The notes beneath the pieces were generated by a model. The model was not told where the DNA came from. It searched no databases and was given only the letters and a program-made list of their open reading frames with translations. This document shows, piece after piece, positions 1-8,616 of a DNA stretch of 64,000 bases. The position numbers were made by a program, and so were the translations under genes. This DNA is from an uncultured Clostridia bacterium (GTDB lineage Bacteria; Bacillota; Clostridia; Oscillospirales; Ruminococcaceae). How positions within the stretch are numbered: the first letter of the stretch is position 1; every line of letters begins with the position of its first letter. The stretch covers positions 186,001-250,000 of the forward strand of contig CANQLI010000002.1 of the NCBI GenBank assembly GCA_947624675.1. Direction: 5' to 3'.

Positions 1-618
1 ATCAAGATACTCTTTTCCCTCGACAATCCCCGACTCGATCGCCGCTATTATGTCGTTTATCGTAACGATTGAATAAACCTTTATTCCGAACTCCTCATAC
101 GCATTATCAACTGCGCTCTTTTCGCTGTCAAGTCCCTTTTCCATTCTGTCAACGGTGATGACCATTCCCGTGATATTGACATCAGCAGCTCCCTTTAGTT
201 TCGGAAGACTTTCTCTCAGCGCCTTTCCGCTTGTCATAACATCCTCAATTATAACGACCTTCTCGCCGTCGGTGAGGCTTTTTCCTACAAACATTCCGCC
301 CTCGCCGTGATCCTTTACTTCCTTTCTGTCAAAGGTGTAGTTCACTTCAATTCCGAACTTGTTATACAAAGCGACAGACGCCGATACAGCCAAGGGAATA
401 CCTTTGTACGCCGGACCGTAAAGGGTGTCGGCTTCGATACCGTTTTCCCTTATGCACTGAGCATAAAATTCTCCGAGCCTCGCAAGCTGTGCGCCGGTCT
501 TATAATTTCCCGTATTTATGAAGTACGGCGCTTTTCTTCCGCTTTTCAGTGTGAACTCACCGAATGTGAGCACTCCGCAGTCTACCATAAATTTGATGAA
601 TTCTTCTTTGTAGGTCAT
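1..618 (-). CDS. pyrE: Orotate phosphoribosyltransferase (3' end outside window)
   Basis: PyrE joins orotate to PRPP to give orotidine monophosphate in de novo pyrimidine synthesis, in the cytoplasm. The reverse-strand reading gives 206 residues and runs off the window. Visible family features are an N-terminal stretch TLKSGRKAPYFINTGNY, a central GPAYKGIPLA loop, and the PRPP-binding motif VVIIEDVMTSGKA. The family is usually 205-230 residues, so little is missing. The start ATG (616-618) follows a GGAGG ribosome site (about 626-630). The gene leads an apparent reverse-strand run with the amidohydrolase upstream of it. The assignment is firm; only the last residues are unseen. Confidence 0.93.
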   Translation of the reverse strand, partial: MTYKEEFIKFMVDCGVLTFGEFTLKSGRKAPYFINTGNYKTGAQLARLGEFYAQCIRENGIEADTLYGPAYKGIPLAVSASVALYNKFGIEVNYTFDRKEVKDHGEGGMFVGKSLTDGEKVVIIEDVMTSGKALRESLPKLKGAADVNITGMVITVDRMEKGLDSEKSAVDNAYEEFGIKVYSIVTINDIIAAIESGIVEGKEYLD

Positions 619-649
619 TTTTGATTCCTCCGTTTTAAGTGTTTTTAGC

Positions 650-1444
650 TTATATTCCTAGAAGCTTTTCGGCGTTTTTATGAAAAATCTTTTCCTTATC
701 CTCTTTGCTTATCCTTAGCCGGTTTATCATATCGGTCTCAGCCTTTCCCGAACACCATGGACAGTCGGTCGCAAATAAAATCCTGTCAGCTCCGTGCTTA
801 AGTATTATTTCTTCTATCATACTGTCGGGACAGCGGTCTGCAACGAAGCTCGTATCAAAGTATAAGCTTCCCTCAGCTCCCGCAAGGTACTTTAACACAT
901 CCTCAGCCAGCTCGTTTCCTCCCATATGAGCCAAAACCATCTTAAGCTCCGGCACCGCCTCGTGCGCTTTTCTTGATGCTTCCGGTCTTGCGTGAATGTA
1001 GTCAGGAGAAACACAGTCCCATCCCGCGTGAAACATAACTATCAGGTCAAGATCCGCACATTTTTTATATATAGGAAACATTTTTTTATCGTCGATCTCA
1101 AAGCCCTGATAATCAGGGTGAAGCTTTACGCCTTTAAGTCCAAGCTCTTTGATACGCCCAAGCTCCGATTCCCAATCCTCAGCCATAAAATGTACAGAAC
1201 CAAACGGTATTATCCTGTCGCTTTTAATTGAAGCAGCCCAGTTGTTTATAACCGTCTGCTGTGTAGGCTTTGTAGCTATCGTAAGAACAACGCCTTTGTC
1301 TATTTCCCATTCGTCAAACCGTGATATGAGCGATCTTACAGTGCCGTCCGTCAGAGCCTTTTGATTTGCAAGTCCCTCAAGTTTTGTTATCGCCCTATTA
1401 GCAATGCTGTCTGTAAATGCGTGTGTGTGAAAATCTATCTTCAT
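650..1444 (-). CDS. Amidohydrolase family protein (metal-dependent hydrolase)
   Basis: About 264 residues of a TIM-barrel amidohydrolase (amidohydrolase-2 type). The N-terminal DFHTH gives the HxH metal site, LVMFHAG and VLAHMGG supply later histidines, and ILFATDCPW near the C-terminus carries the catalytic aspartate. Family members hydrolyse or decarboxylate small ring compounds or amides; the substrate here cannot be told. I chose the ATG at 1444 (MKIDFHTH) because AAAGGA lies about 12 bases upstream. The ATG three codons earlier sits too close to that site, and a longer upstream reading overlaps the next gene. It starts 5 bases after the stop of the upstream membrane-protein gene, so the two are probably co-transcribed. 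Confidence 0.82.
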   Translation of the reverse strand: MKIDFHTHAFTDSIANRAITKLEGLANQKALTDGTVRSLISRFDEWEIDKGVVLTIATKPTQQTVINNWAASIKSDRIIPFGSVHFMAEDWESELGRIKELGLKGVKLHPDYQGFEIDDKKMFPIYKKCADLDLIVMFHAGWDCVSPDYIHARPEASRKAHEAVPELKMVLAHMGGNELAEDVLKYLAGAEGSLYFDTSFVADRCPDSMIEEIILKHGADRILFATDCPWCSGKAETDMINRLRISKEDKEKIFHKNAEKLLGI

Positions 1445-1449
1445 ATCAG

Positions 1450-1968
1450 TCATCTGTCCTTTTTGTGCGGATGTTTTAAATGAAAAAAACTCACCGCACC
1501 TAAAATTATTATAAAAGCTACTGAAAATCCCATAAGAAGCCATCGAAAATGCACCATATCCAGAAAATCAAAATAGCTTTCTATTGTTTCTCCTATCTGT
1601 TTACTCACAAAGCTTTCGTTTCCAGAACCATATGCGTACACGGTATATACCCACTTAACATTCAAAAGCAGGAATATACATGATACAGTCAATATAAGTG
1701 TGCTTACCATTAAATTTGCCGCACCTGTCCTTCTCATTGACACCCAACAAAGCAACAGTGTGATAAGAGCCATTATCAGCAGCGCAAAGAAAACGCTTGA
1801 AAGGATCGCCGCAGCGTGTTTTACCGCCGTTTCGTTCCCTACGACCGACCTCGCAGTTATCAAGCTGATAACTATAAGTACCGAAAAGCCCACCGACAAG
1901 AACATTATAAACAGCCGATAGCTAAGTTCTACCGCGCTCATTTTTTCTTTTACTTTTACATCCGTCAT
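1450..1968 (-). CDS. Hypothetical four-segment membrane protein
   Basis: A 172-residue protein that I do not recognise. It has a short charged N-terminus, then four hydrophobic segments at roughly residues 15-40, 52-75, 83-105 and 143-163, with a hydrophilic loop of about 30 residues between the third and fourth. It ends in a basic HLKHPHKKDR tail, which suggests a cytoplasmic C-terminus. No catalytic motif is visible. Its stop lies 5 bases before the amidohydrolase start, so it likely shares that transcript. A role in transport or sensing is possible but not shown. Confidence 0.7.
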   Translation of the reverse strand: MTDVKVKEKMSAVELSYRLFIMFLSVGFSVLIVISLITARSVVGNETAVKHAAAILSSVFFALLIMALITLLLCWVSMRRTGAANLMVSTLILTVSCIFLLLNVKWVYTVYAYGSGNESFVSKQIGETIESYFDFLDMVHFRWLLMGFSVAFIIILGAVSFFHLKHPHKKDR

Positions 1969-2022
1969 ATTTATCCCTGACCGTTGTCAAAATACCTGTC
2001 CCTACATTTTTCTGTAAAGTCT

Positions 2023-3264
2023 TCAGTCGCTTTTTGTATTTTTCAGTTCCACGGTTATTCTCTCTATCCACTGGTCTTCGATTTTAGTTGCTGTGAATAT
2101 CATATTCTTGTACTCAACAACATCATTTATCTGTACGACCCTATTTAGCAGATCCATAAAAAGTCCGCCGAGTGAATTACAGTCTGTTTCAAACTCATCC
2201 TCGTCTTTACCTATTTTCTCCGCAAAGTCACTAATGGAAAGGCTTGCTGAAACATCAAACCTTGTGTCTGACAGCTTTACAAATGATGTATCCTCATCAT
2301 CGCTCTCGTCATATATCTCTCCGACAAGCTCCTCTATTATATCCTCAAGTGTGACTATTCCGCTGGTTCCGCCGTATTCATCGACAACTATTGCCATATG
2401 CACCTTTCTTCTCTGTATCGCCTTTAGCGTTTCGGATATTTTCTGATGCTCAGATACAAACAACGGCTTTTTTATGAGCCTTAAAATATCCTTTTCGCCG
2501 TTTAGATACATATTAAAAAAGTCGTTCTGATGAAGCGTTCCGATAATGTTGTCTATCGTTTCGTCATATACCGGGAACCGTGAGTACGGACTGTTTAAAA
2601 AGCAGTCCTTGATATTTTCCATATTGTCATTCTTATCAATCGCCGTCACATTTACTCTTGGTATAAGTATTTCCTCAACAGTCGTTTCATCAAACTCAAG
2701 GGCGCTTCTTACAAGGTCGGATTCCTGTTCCTCTAAAACTCCCTCTCCTTCGATCTCTTCGATCATATGGATAAGCTCCTCCTCTGTGACGGTCGGAGAC
2801 TTTTTCTTTGAACCAAGAAGCTTTACCAAAACTCCTTTTAATTTTGTAAAAAACCATACAAACGGAGTCAATACAGTCATAAGCGCATTTAAAGGATATG
2901 CCATAACAAGACATACCCGCTCCGCATAATCCTTTGCAAAACTTTTAGGCAGAATCTCCCCGAATATCAGCACCACTACTGTCATAACAAGTGTTGATGC
3001 AGCAACACTTTGCGCGCCGAATTTTGCCGTAAACACAACTGTTGCCAATGATGCTGAGAAAATATTGACCACATTGTTTCCGATAAGTATTGCTGTCAGC
3101 GCATTGTCGTACTTATCTATTATCTTAACCGCCACCTTTGCGGACTTTTTTCCACCGTAGGCAAGATTTTTAAGCCTTATCCTGCTGGCGCTCGAATAGG
3201 CGGTTTCCGTTCCCGAGAATACTGCCGATAAAATCACCAGAACTACAATTATACCGATCTTCAT
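2023..3264 (-). CDS. CNNM/CorC-type membrane protein with CBS pair (HlyC/CorC family)
   Basis: A 413-residue protein with the full HlyC/CorC layout. An N-terminal DUF21/CNNM membrane domain (residues 1-170) has four hydrophobic stretches and the conserved SGTETAYSSASRIRLKNLA. A pair of CBS domains follows (about 190-320, with VDEYGGTSGIVTLEDIIEELVG) and then a CorC-HlyC C-terminal domain (about 330-405, with LGGLFMDLLNRV). Proteins of this family are linked to magnesium or cobalt efflux and to ion homeostasis; older names call them hemolysin-like without good proof. The start ATG is at 3264 and the gene stands alone, divergent from the Fe-S scaffold gene across a 236-base gap. Confidence 0.88.
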   Translation of the reverse strand: MKIGIIVVLVILSAVFSGTETAYSSASRIRLKNLAYGGKKSAKVAVKIIDKYDNALTAILIGNNVVNIFSASLATVVFTAKFGAQSVAASTLVMTVVVLIFGEILPKSFAKDYAERVCLVMAYPLNALMTVLTPFVWFFTKLKGVLVKLLGSKKKSPTVTEEELIHMIEEIEGEGVLEEQESDLVRSALEFDETTVEEILIPRVNVTAIDKNDNMENIKDCFLNSPYSRFPVYDETIDNIIGTLHQNDFFNMYLNGEKDILRLIKKPLFVSEHQKISETLKAIQRRKVHMAIVVDEYGGTSGIVTLEDIIEELVGEIYDESDDEDTSFVKLSDTRFDVSASLSISDFAEKIGKDEDEFETDCNSLGGLFMDLLNRVVQINDVVEYKNMIFTATKIEDQWIERITVELKNTKSD

Positions 3265-3424
3265 ATATTAAAGCATACCACCTCAAAGCTTTCTTAACAA
3301 CTACCACAAATCTAATTTTATAGTATACCACAATATATTAAAAATGTAAATGCCTAATTTGAATATACGGTAGGATATGCCAATTCACTTATCATCCGCG
3401 TTTTACATTTTTTATTAAAAACTC

Positions 3425-3453
3425 TTGTCAAAAATAACAATATGATGTATAAT
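3425..3453 (+). promoter_or_regulatory. Sigma-A type promoter for the scaffold/GGGtGRT pair
   Basis: A -35 box TTGTCA (3425-3430) and a -10 box TATAAT (3448-3453) are 17 bases apart, on the strand and side expected for the gene starting at 3501. The predicted leader is about 40 bases. Confidence 0.75.
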
Positions 3454-3500
3454 ATAAGCGTATGAAAATACTACTATTTTTGAGAGGAGTTATCTAACTT

Positions 3501-4193
3501 ATGATTTATTCACACGAAGTTGAAACAATGTGTCCGGTAGCTCAGGGCGTGGCGCATGGCGCAGCTCCGATACCGGAAGAAGCTAAGTGGGTTAAAGCAA
3601 AGGAAATCAAAGATATTTCCGGCTTTACTCACGGCATAGGCTGGTGTGCTCCGCAACAGGGCACCTGTAAACTTACACTTAATGTAAAAGAGGGCGTTAT
3701 TCAAGAAGCTTTGGTAGAAACCATCGGCTGTTCGGGTATGACTCATTCGGCTGCTATGGCTTCCGAGATACTTCCGGGAAGAACGATCCTCGAAGCTCTT
3801 AACACAGACCTTGTTTGCGATGCTATCAATACGGCTATGAGAGAGCTTTTCCTTCAGATAGTTTACGGAAGAACTCAGAGTGCTTTCTCTGAGGACGGTC
3901 TTGCGATCGGCGCAGGTCTCGAGGACCTCGGAAAGGGTCTTCGTTCTCAGGTCGGAACAATGTACGGCACATTAAAGAAGGGTTCTCGCTACCTTGAAAT
4001 GACAGACGGTTATGTTACGGGAATCGCTCTTAATGAAGACAATGAAATTATCGGTTACAAATATGTTAATTTCGGTAAGATGATGGACTTTATTAAGTCC
4101 GGCGATGACGCAAACACCGCTTTTGAAAAGGCTCAGGGTCAGTACGGCAGAGTCGGCGACGCTGTTAAGATCGTCGATCCGAGAAAGGAATAG
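3501..4193 (+). CDS. Iron-sulfur cluster scaffold-like protein
   Basis: A 230-residue protein that I recognise as the NifU/IscU-N-like partner usually encoded just before the GGGtGRT protein in clostridia. Cysteines in GIGWCAPQQGTC (about residues 45-58) and in ETIGCSGMTHSAAMASE (about 75-90) fit a cluster-holding scaffold. Its biochemical role has not been settled as far as I know; Fe-S assembly or transfer is the family-level inference. The start ATG has AGAGGAG about 12 bases upstream. The GGGtGRT gene follows after 13 bases with its own strong ribosome site, so the two form an operon closed by the hairpin at 5238. Confidence 0.8.
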   Translation: MIYSHEVETMCPVAQGVAHGAAPIPEEAKWVKAKEIKDISGFTHGIGWCAPQQGTCKLTLNVKEGVIQEALVETIGCSGMTHSAAMASEILPGRTILEALNTDLVCDAINTAMRELFLQIVYGRTQSAFSEDGLAIGAGLEDLGKGLRSQVGTMYGTLKKGSRYLEMTDGYVTGIALNEDNEIIGYKYVNFGKMMDFIKSGDDANTAFEKAQGQYGRVGDAVKIVDPRKE

Positions 4194-4206
4194 GGAGGAT
4201 TTTAAA

Positions 4207-5208
4207 ATGGCTTTATTTGAATCATATGAAAGAAGAGAAAAACAAATCCTTGCTGTTTTAGAGCAGTATGGTATCAAGTCTATCGAAGAGTGTGCTGAGA
4301 TAACAAAAGAAAAAGGACTTGACATCTACAAGCAGGTTGAGAGCATTCAACCGATTTGCTTTGAAAATGCTAAGTGGGCTTATACTGTCGGCTGTGCGAT
4401 CGCTATCAAAAAGGGCTGCACAAGAGCTGCCGATGCTGCCGCTGCAATCGGAGAGGGACTTCAGGCATTCTGTATCCCCGGTTCTGTTGCAGATCAGAGA
4501 AAGGTAGGTCTCGGTCACGGTAATCTCGGAAAGATGCTTCTTGAAGAGGACACAAAGTGCTTTGCGTTCCTTGCCGGTCACGAGTCGTTTGCTGCCGCTG
4601 AGGGCGCTATCGGTATCGCCGAAAAAGCCAACAAGGTCAGAAAAGAACCCCTTAGAGTTATTCTTAACGGTCTCGGAAAAGACGCTGCTCAGATAATCGC
4701 CCGCATAAACGGATTTACATATGTTGAAACCGAAATGGATTACTATACAGGCGAAGTAAAAGAGGTGTTCAGAAAGGCATACTCTGACGGACTTCGTGCC
4801 AAGGTAAACTGCTACGGCGCAAACGATGTAACGGAAGGCGTTGCGATAATGCACAAGGAGGGCGTTGATGTTTCAATCACAGGAAACTCCACAAACCCGA
4901 CTCGTTTCCAGCACCCGGTTGCAGGTACATATAAAAAAGAATGTACCGAGATGGGCAAGAAGTACTTCTCTGTTGCTTCAGGCGGTGGAACCGGAAGAAC
5001 TCTTCATCCGGATAATATGGCGGCAGGTCCTGCTTCTTACGGTATGACAGATACAATGGGAAGAATGCACTCTGACGCTCAGTTTGCAGGCTCCTCATCT
5101 GTTCCGGCTCATGTTGAAATGATGGGACTTATCGGAATGGGCAACAACCCGATGGTCGGCGCTACCGTTGCGTGCGCAGTTGCTGTTGAAGAGGCTATGA
5201 AAAAGTAG
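4207..5208 (+). CDS. GGGtGRT family protein
   Basis: A 333-residue protein carrying the family signature GGGTGRT inside SVASGGGTGRTLHPDNMA (about residues 260-277). The family is found mainly in anaerobic Firmicutes and has no proven function; the gene is nearly always paired with the scaffold-like gene seen here. Other visible features are glycine-rich stretches (GLGHGNLGKMLLEEDTKCFAFLAGHE) and a C-terminal hydrophobic segment, GLIGMGNNPMVGATVACAVAVE, which is probably a buried helix rather than a membrane anchor. I use the ATG at 4207, which has GGGAGG 8 bases upstream, rather than an earlier in-frame ATG that would lie inside the preceding gene. Confidence 0.88.
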   Translation: MALFESYERREKQILAVLEQYGIKSIEECAEITKEKGLDIYKQVESIQPICFENAKWAYTVGCAIAIKKGCTRAADAAAAIGEGLQAFCIPGSVADQRKVGLGHGNLGKMLLEEDTKCFAFLAGHESFAAAEGAIGIAEKANKVRKEPLRVILNGLGKDAAQIIARINGFTYVETEMDYYTGEVKEVFRKAYSDGLRAKVNCYGANDVTEGVAIMHKEGVDVSITGNSTNPTRFQHPVAGTYKKECTEMGKKYFSVASGGGTGRTLHPDNMAAGPASYGMTDTMGRMHSDAQFAGSSSVPAHVEMMGLIGMGNNPMVGATVACAVAVEEAMKK

Positions 5209-5237
5209 TAAAATTTGAAAGCCTATTTAAAAACAAA

Positions 5238-5276
5238 CCTCGAATTTGCGCTTCTTACGCATTTTCGGGGTTTTAT
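5238..5276 (+). terminator. Intrinsic terminator after GGGtGRT gene
   Basis: An imperfect hairpin with arms 5238-5250 and 5258-5270 (a 2x2 internal loop and one G-T pair), followed at once by TTTTATATTTT. It lies 29 bases after the GGGtGRT stop. Confidence 0.75.
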
Positions 5277-5336
5277 ATTTTCTCAAAGTATTGTTTACCA
5301 ATATAAAACTAAAAAACTTTTCAGAATCCTTTATTT

Positions 5337-5366
5337 TTCACATAATGTTCATAAATTTGTGATAAT
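5337..5366 (+). promoter_or_regulatory. Possible promoter for CBS protein gene
   Basis: TTCACA (5337-5342) and GATAAT (5361-5366) are 18 bases apart, about 50 bases before the CBS gene start. It lies just downstream of the preceding terminator, so a separate promoter is expected. The match to consensus is moderate. Confidence 0.45.
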
Positions 5367-5415
5367 ATTATTTATAGAGATAAATTTCTGAACGATCAGA
5401 AAGGAAAGATGCAAT

Positions 5416-5841
5416 ATGAACATCGTTTCACTTTTAAAGCCAAAATCAACTGTGTCGTATGTCTATGACTCCAGCACTGTAAGACAAGGACTTGAACAAA
5501 TGAAAGCCCACAGCTTTACCGCTACACCCGTTATAACAAAAGATGGAAAATATGCAGGAGTTGTCTCAGAAGGTGACTTTTTGTGGTATCTGATAAAAAA
5601 CTCCAAAAGCTCAGATATTAAGCTTTTGGAGTCCACATACATAAAAGACATAATCGACAAAAATAAGTTTAAGCCGGTAAGGATAAGTGCAACTATAAAC
5701 GATCTGCTGCTTATGGTGATGAACCAGAATTTTGTTTCGGTTATTGATGACAGAGATTGCTTTATAGGGATAATCACAAGAAAATCCGTTCTCGAGTACT
5801 TTTACAAAAAAGAAGTTGAACCCAAAACAGACAGTAAATGA
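5416..5841 (+). CDS. CBS-pair domain protein
   Basis: A 141-residue protein made almost only of two CBS motifs (about residues 5-60 and 70-130). The first holds SFTATPVITKDGKYAGVVSEGDFLW and the second NQNFVSVIDDRDCFIGIITRKSVLEYF. Such stand-alone CBS pairs bind adenosine nucleotides and act as energy or signalling sensors for partner proteins; the partner is not evident here. The start ATG follows GAAAGGAAAG. It is a single-gene unit between two terminators. Confidence 0.85.
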   Translation: MNIVSLLKPKSTVSYVYDSSTVRQGLEQMKAHSFTATPVITKDGKYAGVVSEGDFLWYLIKNSKSSDIKLLESTYIKDIIDKNKFKPVRISATINDLLLMVMNQNFVSVIDDRDCFIGIITRKSVLEYFYKKEVEPKTDSK

Positions 5842-5892
5842 AATAGATTTTGATTATAATACTAAGTTACGCCGCTCATCTTGTACCTGCAC

Positions 5893-5926
5893 AAAAATCC
5901 GACTGCTAATATGCAGTCGGATTTTT
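5893..5926. terminator. Bidirectional terminator
   Basis: A perfect 14-base-pair stem (5893-5906 with 5913-5926, loop of 6) begins with AAAAA and ends with TTTTT. It therefore serves both the CBS gene (plus) and the LCP gene (minus), which converge here. Confidence 0.9.
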
Positions 5927-5934
5927 CTATACTT

Positions 5935-7479
5935 TTATCTAAAGAAATTCATATCTGCATAACCGTTATCGCCTGTATCGTACTCGCTATAACCACTTTC
6001 TTCATTATAGGTTGAAACTGTTTCTTCGGTCGTGTCTTCTGTTCCAACAGTTGCAATACTACTCATATTTGTATATCCGTAAACAGTCTCCTGAAACAGC
6101 TTTATATTCTGAACAATGTCAACAACAAGCACATCCTGAGTTCTTATCGTCTCATTTGTAAACAATCCGTCGGCAGGTATTCTTATCTGATTTATATCAT
6201 AAGCCAAGAGATTCGCCGAATTATACAATAGATATGCTATCTCTCCGTCGGTGAGATTAGTCTCAAGCTGTCTTAAAACCTTATCCAAAAGATCTGAAAG
6301 CTCAACAAGGCTCATATTCTTCGCTTTCTCGGCAATTTTCGTGACTACCCTTCTTTGTCTTGCGGTCCTCTCAAAATCTGCGTTTCCTACATACCGAAGC
6401 CTTGCATACGCAAGTGCCTGATTACCGTTCATATGATAGGTTCCGCCCTCTTTAAAATAGTCAGTCCCCTTTTTGTTTCCAAGGCAATCATTCTGCTCTG
6501 CCATTGGCGCCTGCATACCGAGAGCCTCTTCATCAGATATTCTTATGTCAAGTCCACCGCAGGTATCAACAATATCAATGAATGAATAGAAGTTAAACAA
6601 TACATACTTGTCTACATCAATTCCGAAGTTATTTTTTAGTGTCTGCATCGTGAGCTCCGCACCGCCGGCACTGTACGCCGAATTGAGCTTTGCATATGTT
6701 CCGCCCGACTGAGCTATCTCGACATACATATCCCTCATAAATGATGTAAGCGTAACTTCTTTTGTCTCATCGTTAATAGAGCATAGCATCATTACATCAG
6801 TGTTTCCCTTTGTATTATCAGCAGTATCACGAATATCCTCGCCGATTATAAGGATATTTGTGACATTATCGCTTGAGATAAAGCCCTGTTGAGCCGCAGC
6901 GAGCTGATCTCTTAGCTGTTTTTCGCGCTCAAGATCATCATCCGAAGCAGAATTCAGGGTAAGTCCACCGATTCCTCCGCTTTGAGAAAATGGTCTTTGT
7001 AAAAGCCCCGTAAAATAACCGAAAACAGAAACTCCTACGCTAAGAAGTATAAACAATACACCTAGAATGTAGCATAAAACTATTGAAGTTATCCGTTTTT
7101 TTGATGTAATTTTACGCTTCACACTTACATCATCTTCGCCCTGCTTAACATCGCTGGGATATGCCCTTTTATTTTTTGTTCTTATTGCCACAGCTTTTGT
7201 CGGCTCAAGTCTTTTATTAAGCATATCTTCATCTTCAATCGGCCGTTCCTCGGTTTTATTTGCCACAGCCTGTGCTATAAGAGACGCCATCTCTTTTACG
7301 CTGTCGGATCTTTCATCGTTATTTACCTGAGTATCACTACTGTGTTCTTTGTTTAACAGACTTATATCAGAATCAAAATCCAGAAGATAATCATCTTCCT
7401 TTAAAAAGATGTCATCGTTTTTATCTATCGGCATATCATTTTTTGAATTATGTCCGTTTACATTTTTATTATCAGACAT
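5935..7479 (-). CDS. LytR-CpsA-Psr (LCP) family cell-wall glycopolymer ligase
   Basis: A 514-residue protein. Residues 1-130 are a long acidic/basic cytoplasmic region. One membrane segment follows (about 133-157), then a coiled stretch, and then the LCP domain (about 210-390). Landmarks are NILIIGEDIRD, TDVMMLCSIND, TSFMRDMYVEI, the LNSAYSAGG helix and the arginine-rich QALAYARLRY / DFERTARQRRVV. LCP enzymes transfer teichoic-acid-like or capsular polymers from lipid carrier to peptidoglycan on the outer face of the membrane. The C-terminal ~50 residues are rich in Thr, Glu, Tyr and Gly. The start ATG has GGAGG 8 bases upstream. The polymer it attaches is unknown. Confidence 0.9.
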   Translation of the reverse strand: MSDNKNVNGHNSKNDMPIDKNDDIFLKEDDYLLDFDSDISLLNKEHSSDTQVNNDERSDSVKEMASLIAQAVANKTEERPIEDEDMLNKRLEPTKAVAIRTKNKRAYPSDVKQGEDDVSVKRKITSKKRITSIVLCYILGVLFILLSVGVSVFGYFTGLLQRPFSQSGGIGGLTLNSASDDDLEREKQLRDQLAAAQQGFISSDNVTNILIIGEDIRDTADNTKGNTDVMMLCSINDETKEVTLTSFMRDMYVEIAQSGGTYAKLNSAYSAGGAELTMQTLKNNFGIDVDKYVLFNFYSFIDIVDTCGGLDIRISDEEALGMQAPMAEQNDCLGNKKGTDYFKEGGTYHMNGNQALAYARLRYVGNADFERTARQRRVVTKIAEKAKNMSLVELSDLLDKVLRQLETNLTDGEIAYLLYNSANLLAYDINQIRIPADGLFTNETIRTQDVLVVDIVQNIKLFQETVYGYTNMSSIATVGTEDTTEETVSTYNEESGYSEYDTGDNGYADMNFFR

Positions 7480-7643
7480 TTATAACCTCCTGAAGTCTTG
7501 TTGTTCCAATTTCTTTCTATATTTTATATATAGAGATATTATACAACAAAATTTCGGCAATTTCAACTATTTTTTTTAACAATCACCTATCCTATCATAT
7601 TTTACTCTTAATAATCATTTAAAATGTATAAAAAGATTATTTT

Positions 7644-8426
7644 TCAGTCAAGCGCAACATCAAGCGCCATCATAAGTATAAAGCCTGCGGTAAAGAAAAT
7701 TGTTCCGAAGTAAGAATGCTCTCCCTCAGCAAGTCCCGGGATCATCTCTTCTACTATTACATAAAGCATAGCTCCCGCTGCAAGGCTTAATAAAAATGGC
7801 AGAACAGGTGTTATTACTCCTGCTATCAGCACAGTTATAACTGCACCGACAGGCTCCACAGCTCCCGAAAGCACACCGTACAGAAAGGCTTTTTTCTTTT
7901 CAACACCCGCAGCATTAAGCGGCATTGATATTATTGCACCCTCAGGAAAGTTTTGTATTGCTATTCCCAAAGATAATGCAGTTACCATTGCTGCGGTAAT
8001 ATCAGAGCCTCCCTCTAAAAATCCTGCTATTATGACTCCTACTGCCATTCCCTCGGGAAGATTATGCAATGTCACCGCTAAAAACAATCTCGATGAGCTT
8101 TTCTTCCTTCGCATTTGCATCTCTTCATATCCGCTGTCTGAACTTAATTTAGCCGCTATTTTGTCCAATATCAAAAGTATCACCACACCGACAGCAACTC
8201 CTGCCGCAGCAGGCGCAAACGAAAAGCTTCCCATATCACTTACCTGTTCCATAGCCGGTATCAATAAGCTCCAAACTGACGCCGCCAACATAACTCCTGC
8301 AGCCAAACCTATAAGCGCTCGTTGTGTTTTTGCACCTATTTGCTTTTTCATAAAGAATACGCACCCGGCACCTAAAGAGGTCCCAAAAAACGGAAGTGCT
8401 ATGTTAAAAATCACATCAAAAACCAT
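7644..8426 (-). CDS. ZIP family divalent metal transporter
   Basis: A 260-residue integral membrane protein with eight likely membrane segments. The ZIP metal-site motifs are present: LAVTLHNLPEGMAVG (TM4 type, HNxPEG) and SLGIAIQNFPEGAIIS (TM5 type, with NFPEG in place of HxxPEG). Family members import zinc or iron. A hydrophilic loop of charged residues (about 93-110) lies between TM3 and TM4, which is usual for ZIP proteins though normally more histidine-rich. I use the ATG at 8426, preceded by GAGGT at 7 bases, rather than the one at 8447, which has no ribosome site. It appears to be a single gene. Confidence 0.88.
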   Translation of the reverse strand: MVFDVIFNIALPFFGTSLGAGCVFFMKKQIGAKTQRALIGLAAGVMLAASVWSLLIPAMEQVSDMGSFSFAPAAAGVAVGVVILLILDKIAAKLSSDSGYEEMQMRRKKSSSRLFLAVTLHNLPEGMAVGVIIAGFLEGGSDITAAMVTALSLGIAIQNFPEGAIISMPLNAAGVEKKKAFLYGVLSGAVEPVGAVITVLIAGVITPVLPFLLSLAAGAMLYVIVEEMIPGLAEGEHSYFGTIFFTAGFILMMALDVALD

Positions 8427-8560
8427 TATATACCTCACAGCAATCATATTTTGTCGTTTATTTTATTATATTGCTGTTTGCCGTTTCGGTTACAAGTACA
8501 TAAAATTTTTGATTGAAAAAGCAGGATATGTATAATATTTCTCTCAGACTATAAAATATG

Positions 8561-8604
8561 AAAACAAAAACGGACCGCAAAATATAAATTTTGTAGCCCG
8601 TTTC
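8561..8604 (-). terminator. Probable terminator after spoVT
   Basis: Two stacked 6-bp stems (8568-8573 with 8598-8603, and 8578-8583 with 8588-8593) are separated by a small internal loop. On the minus strand the hairpin is followed by TTTTTGTTTT. It sits 13 bases after the spoVT stop. Confidence 0.6.
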
Positions 8605-8616
8605 TATTTACTTTTT

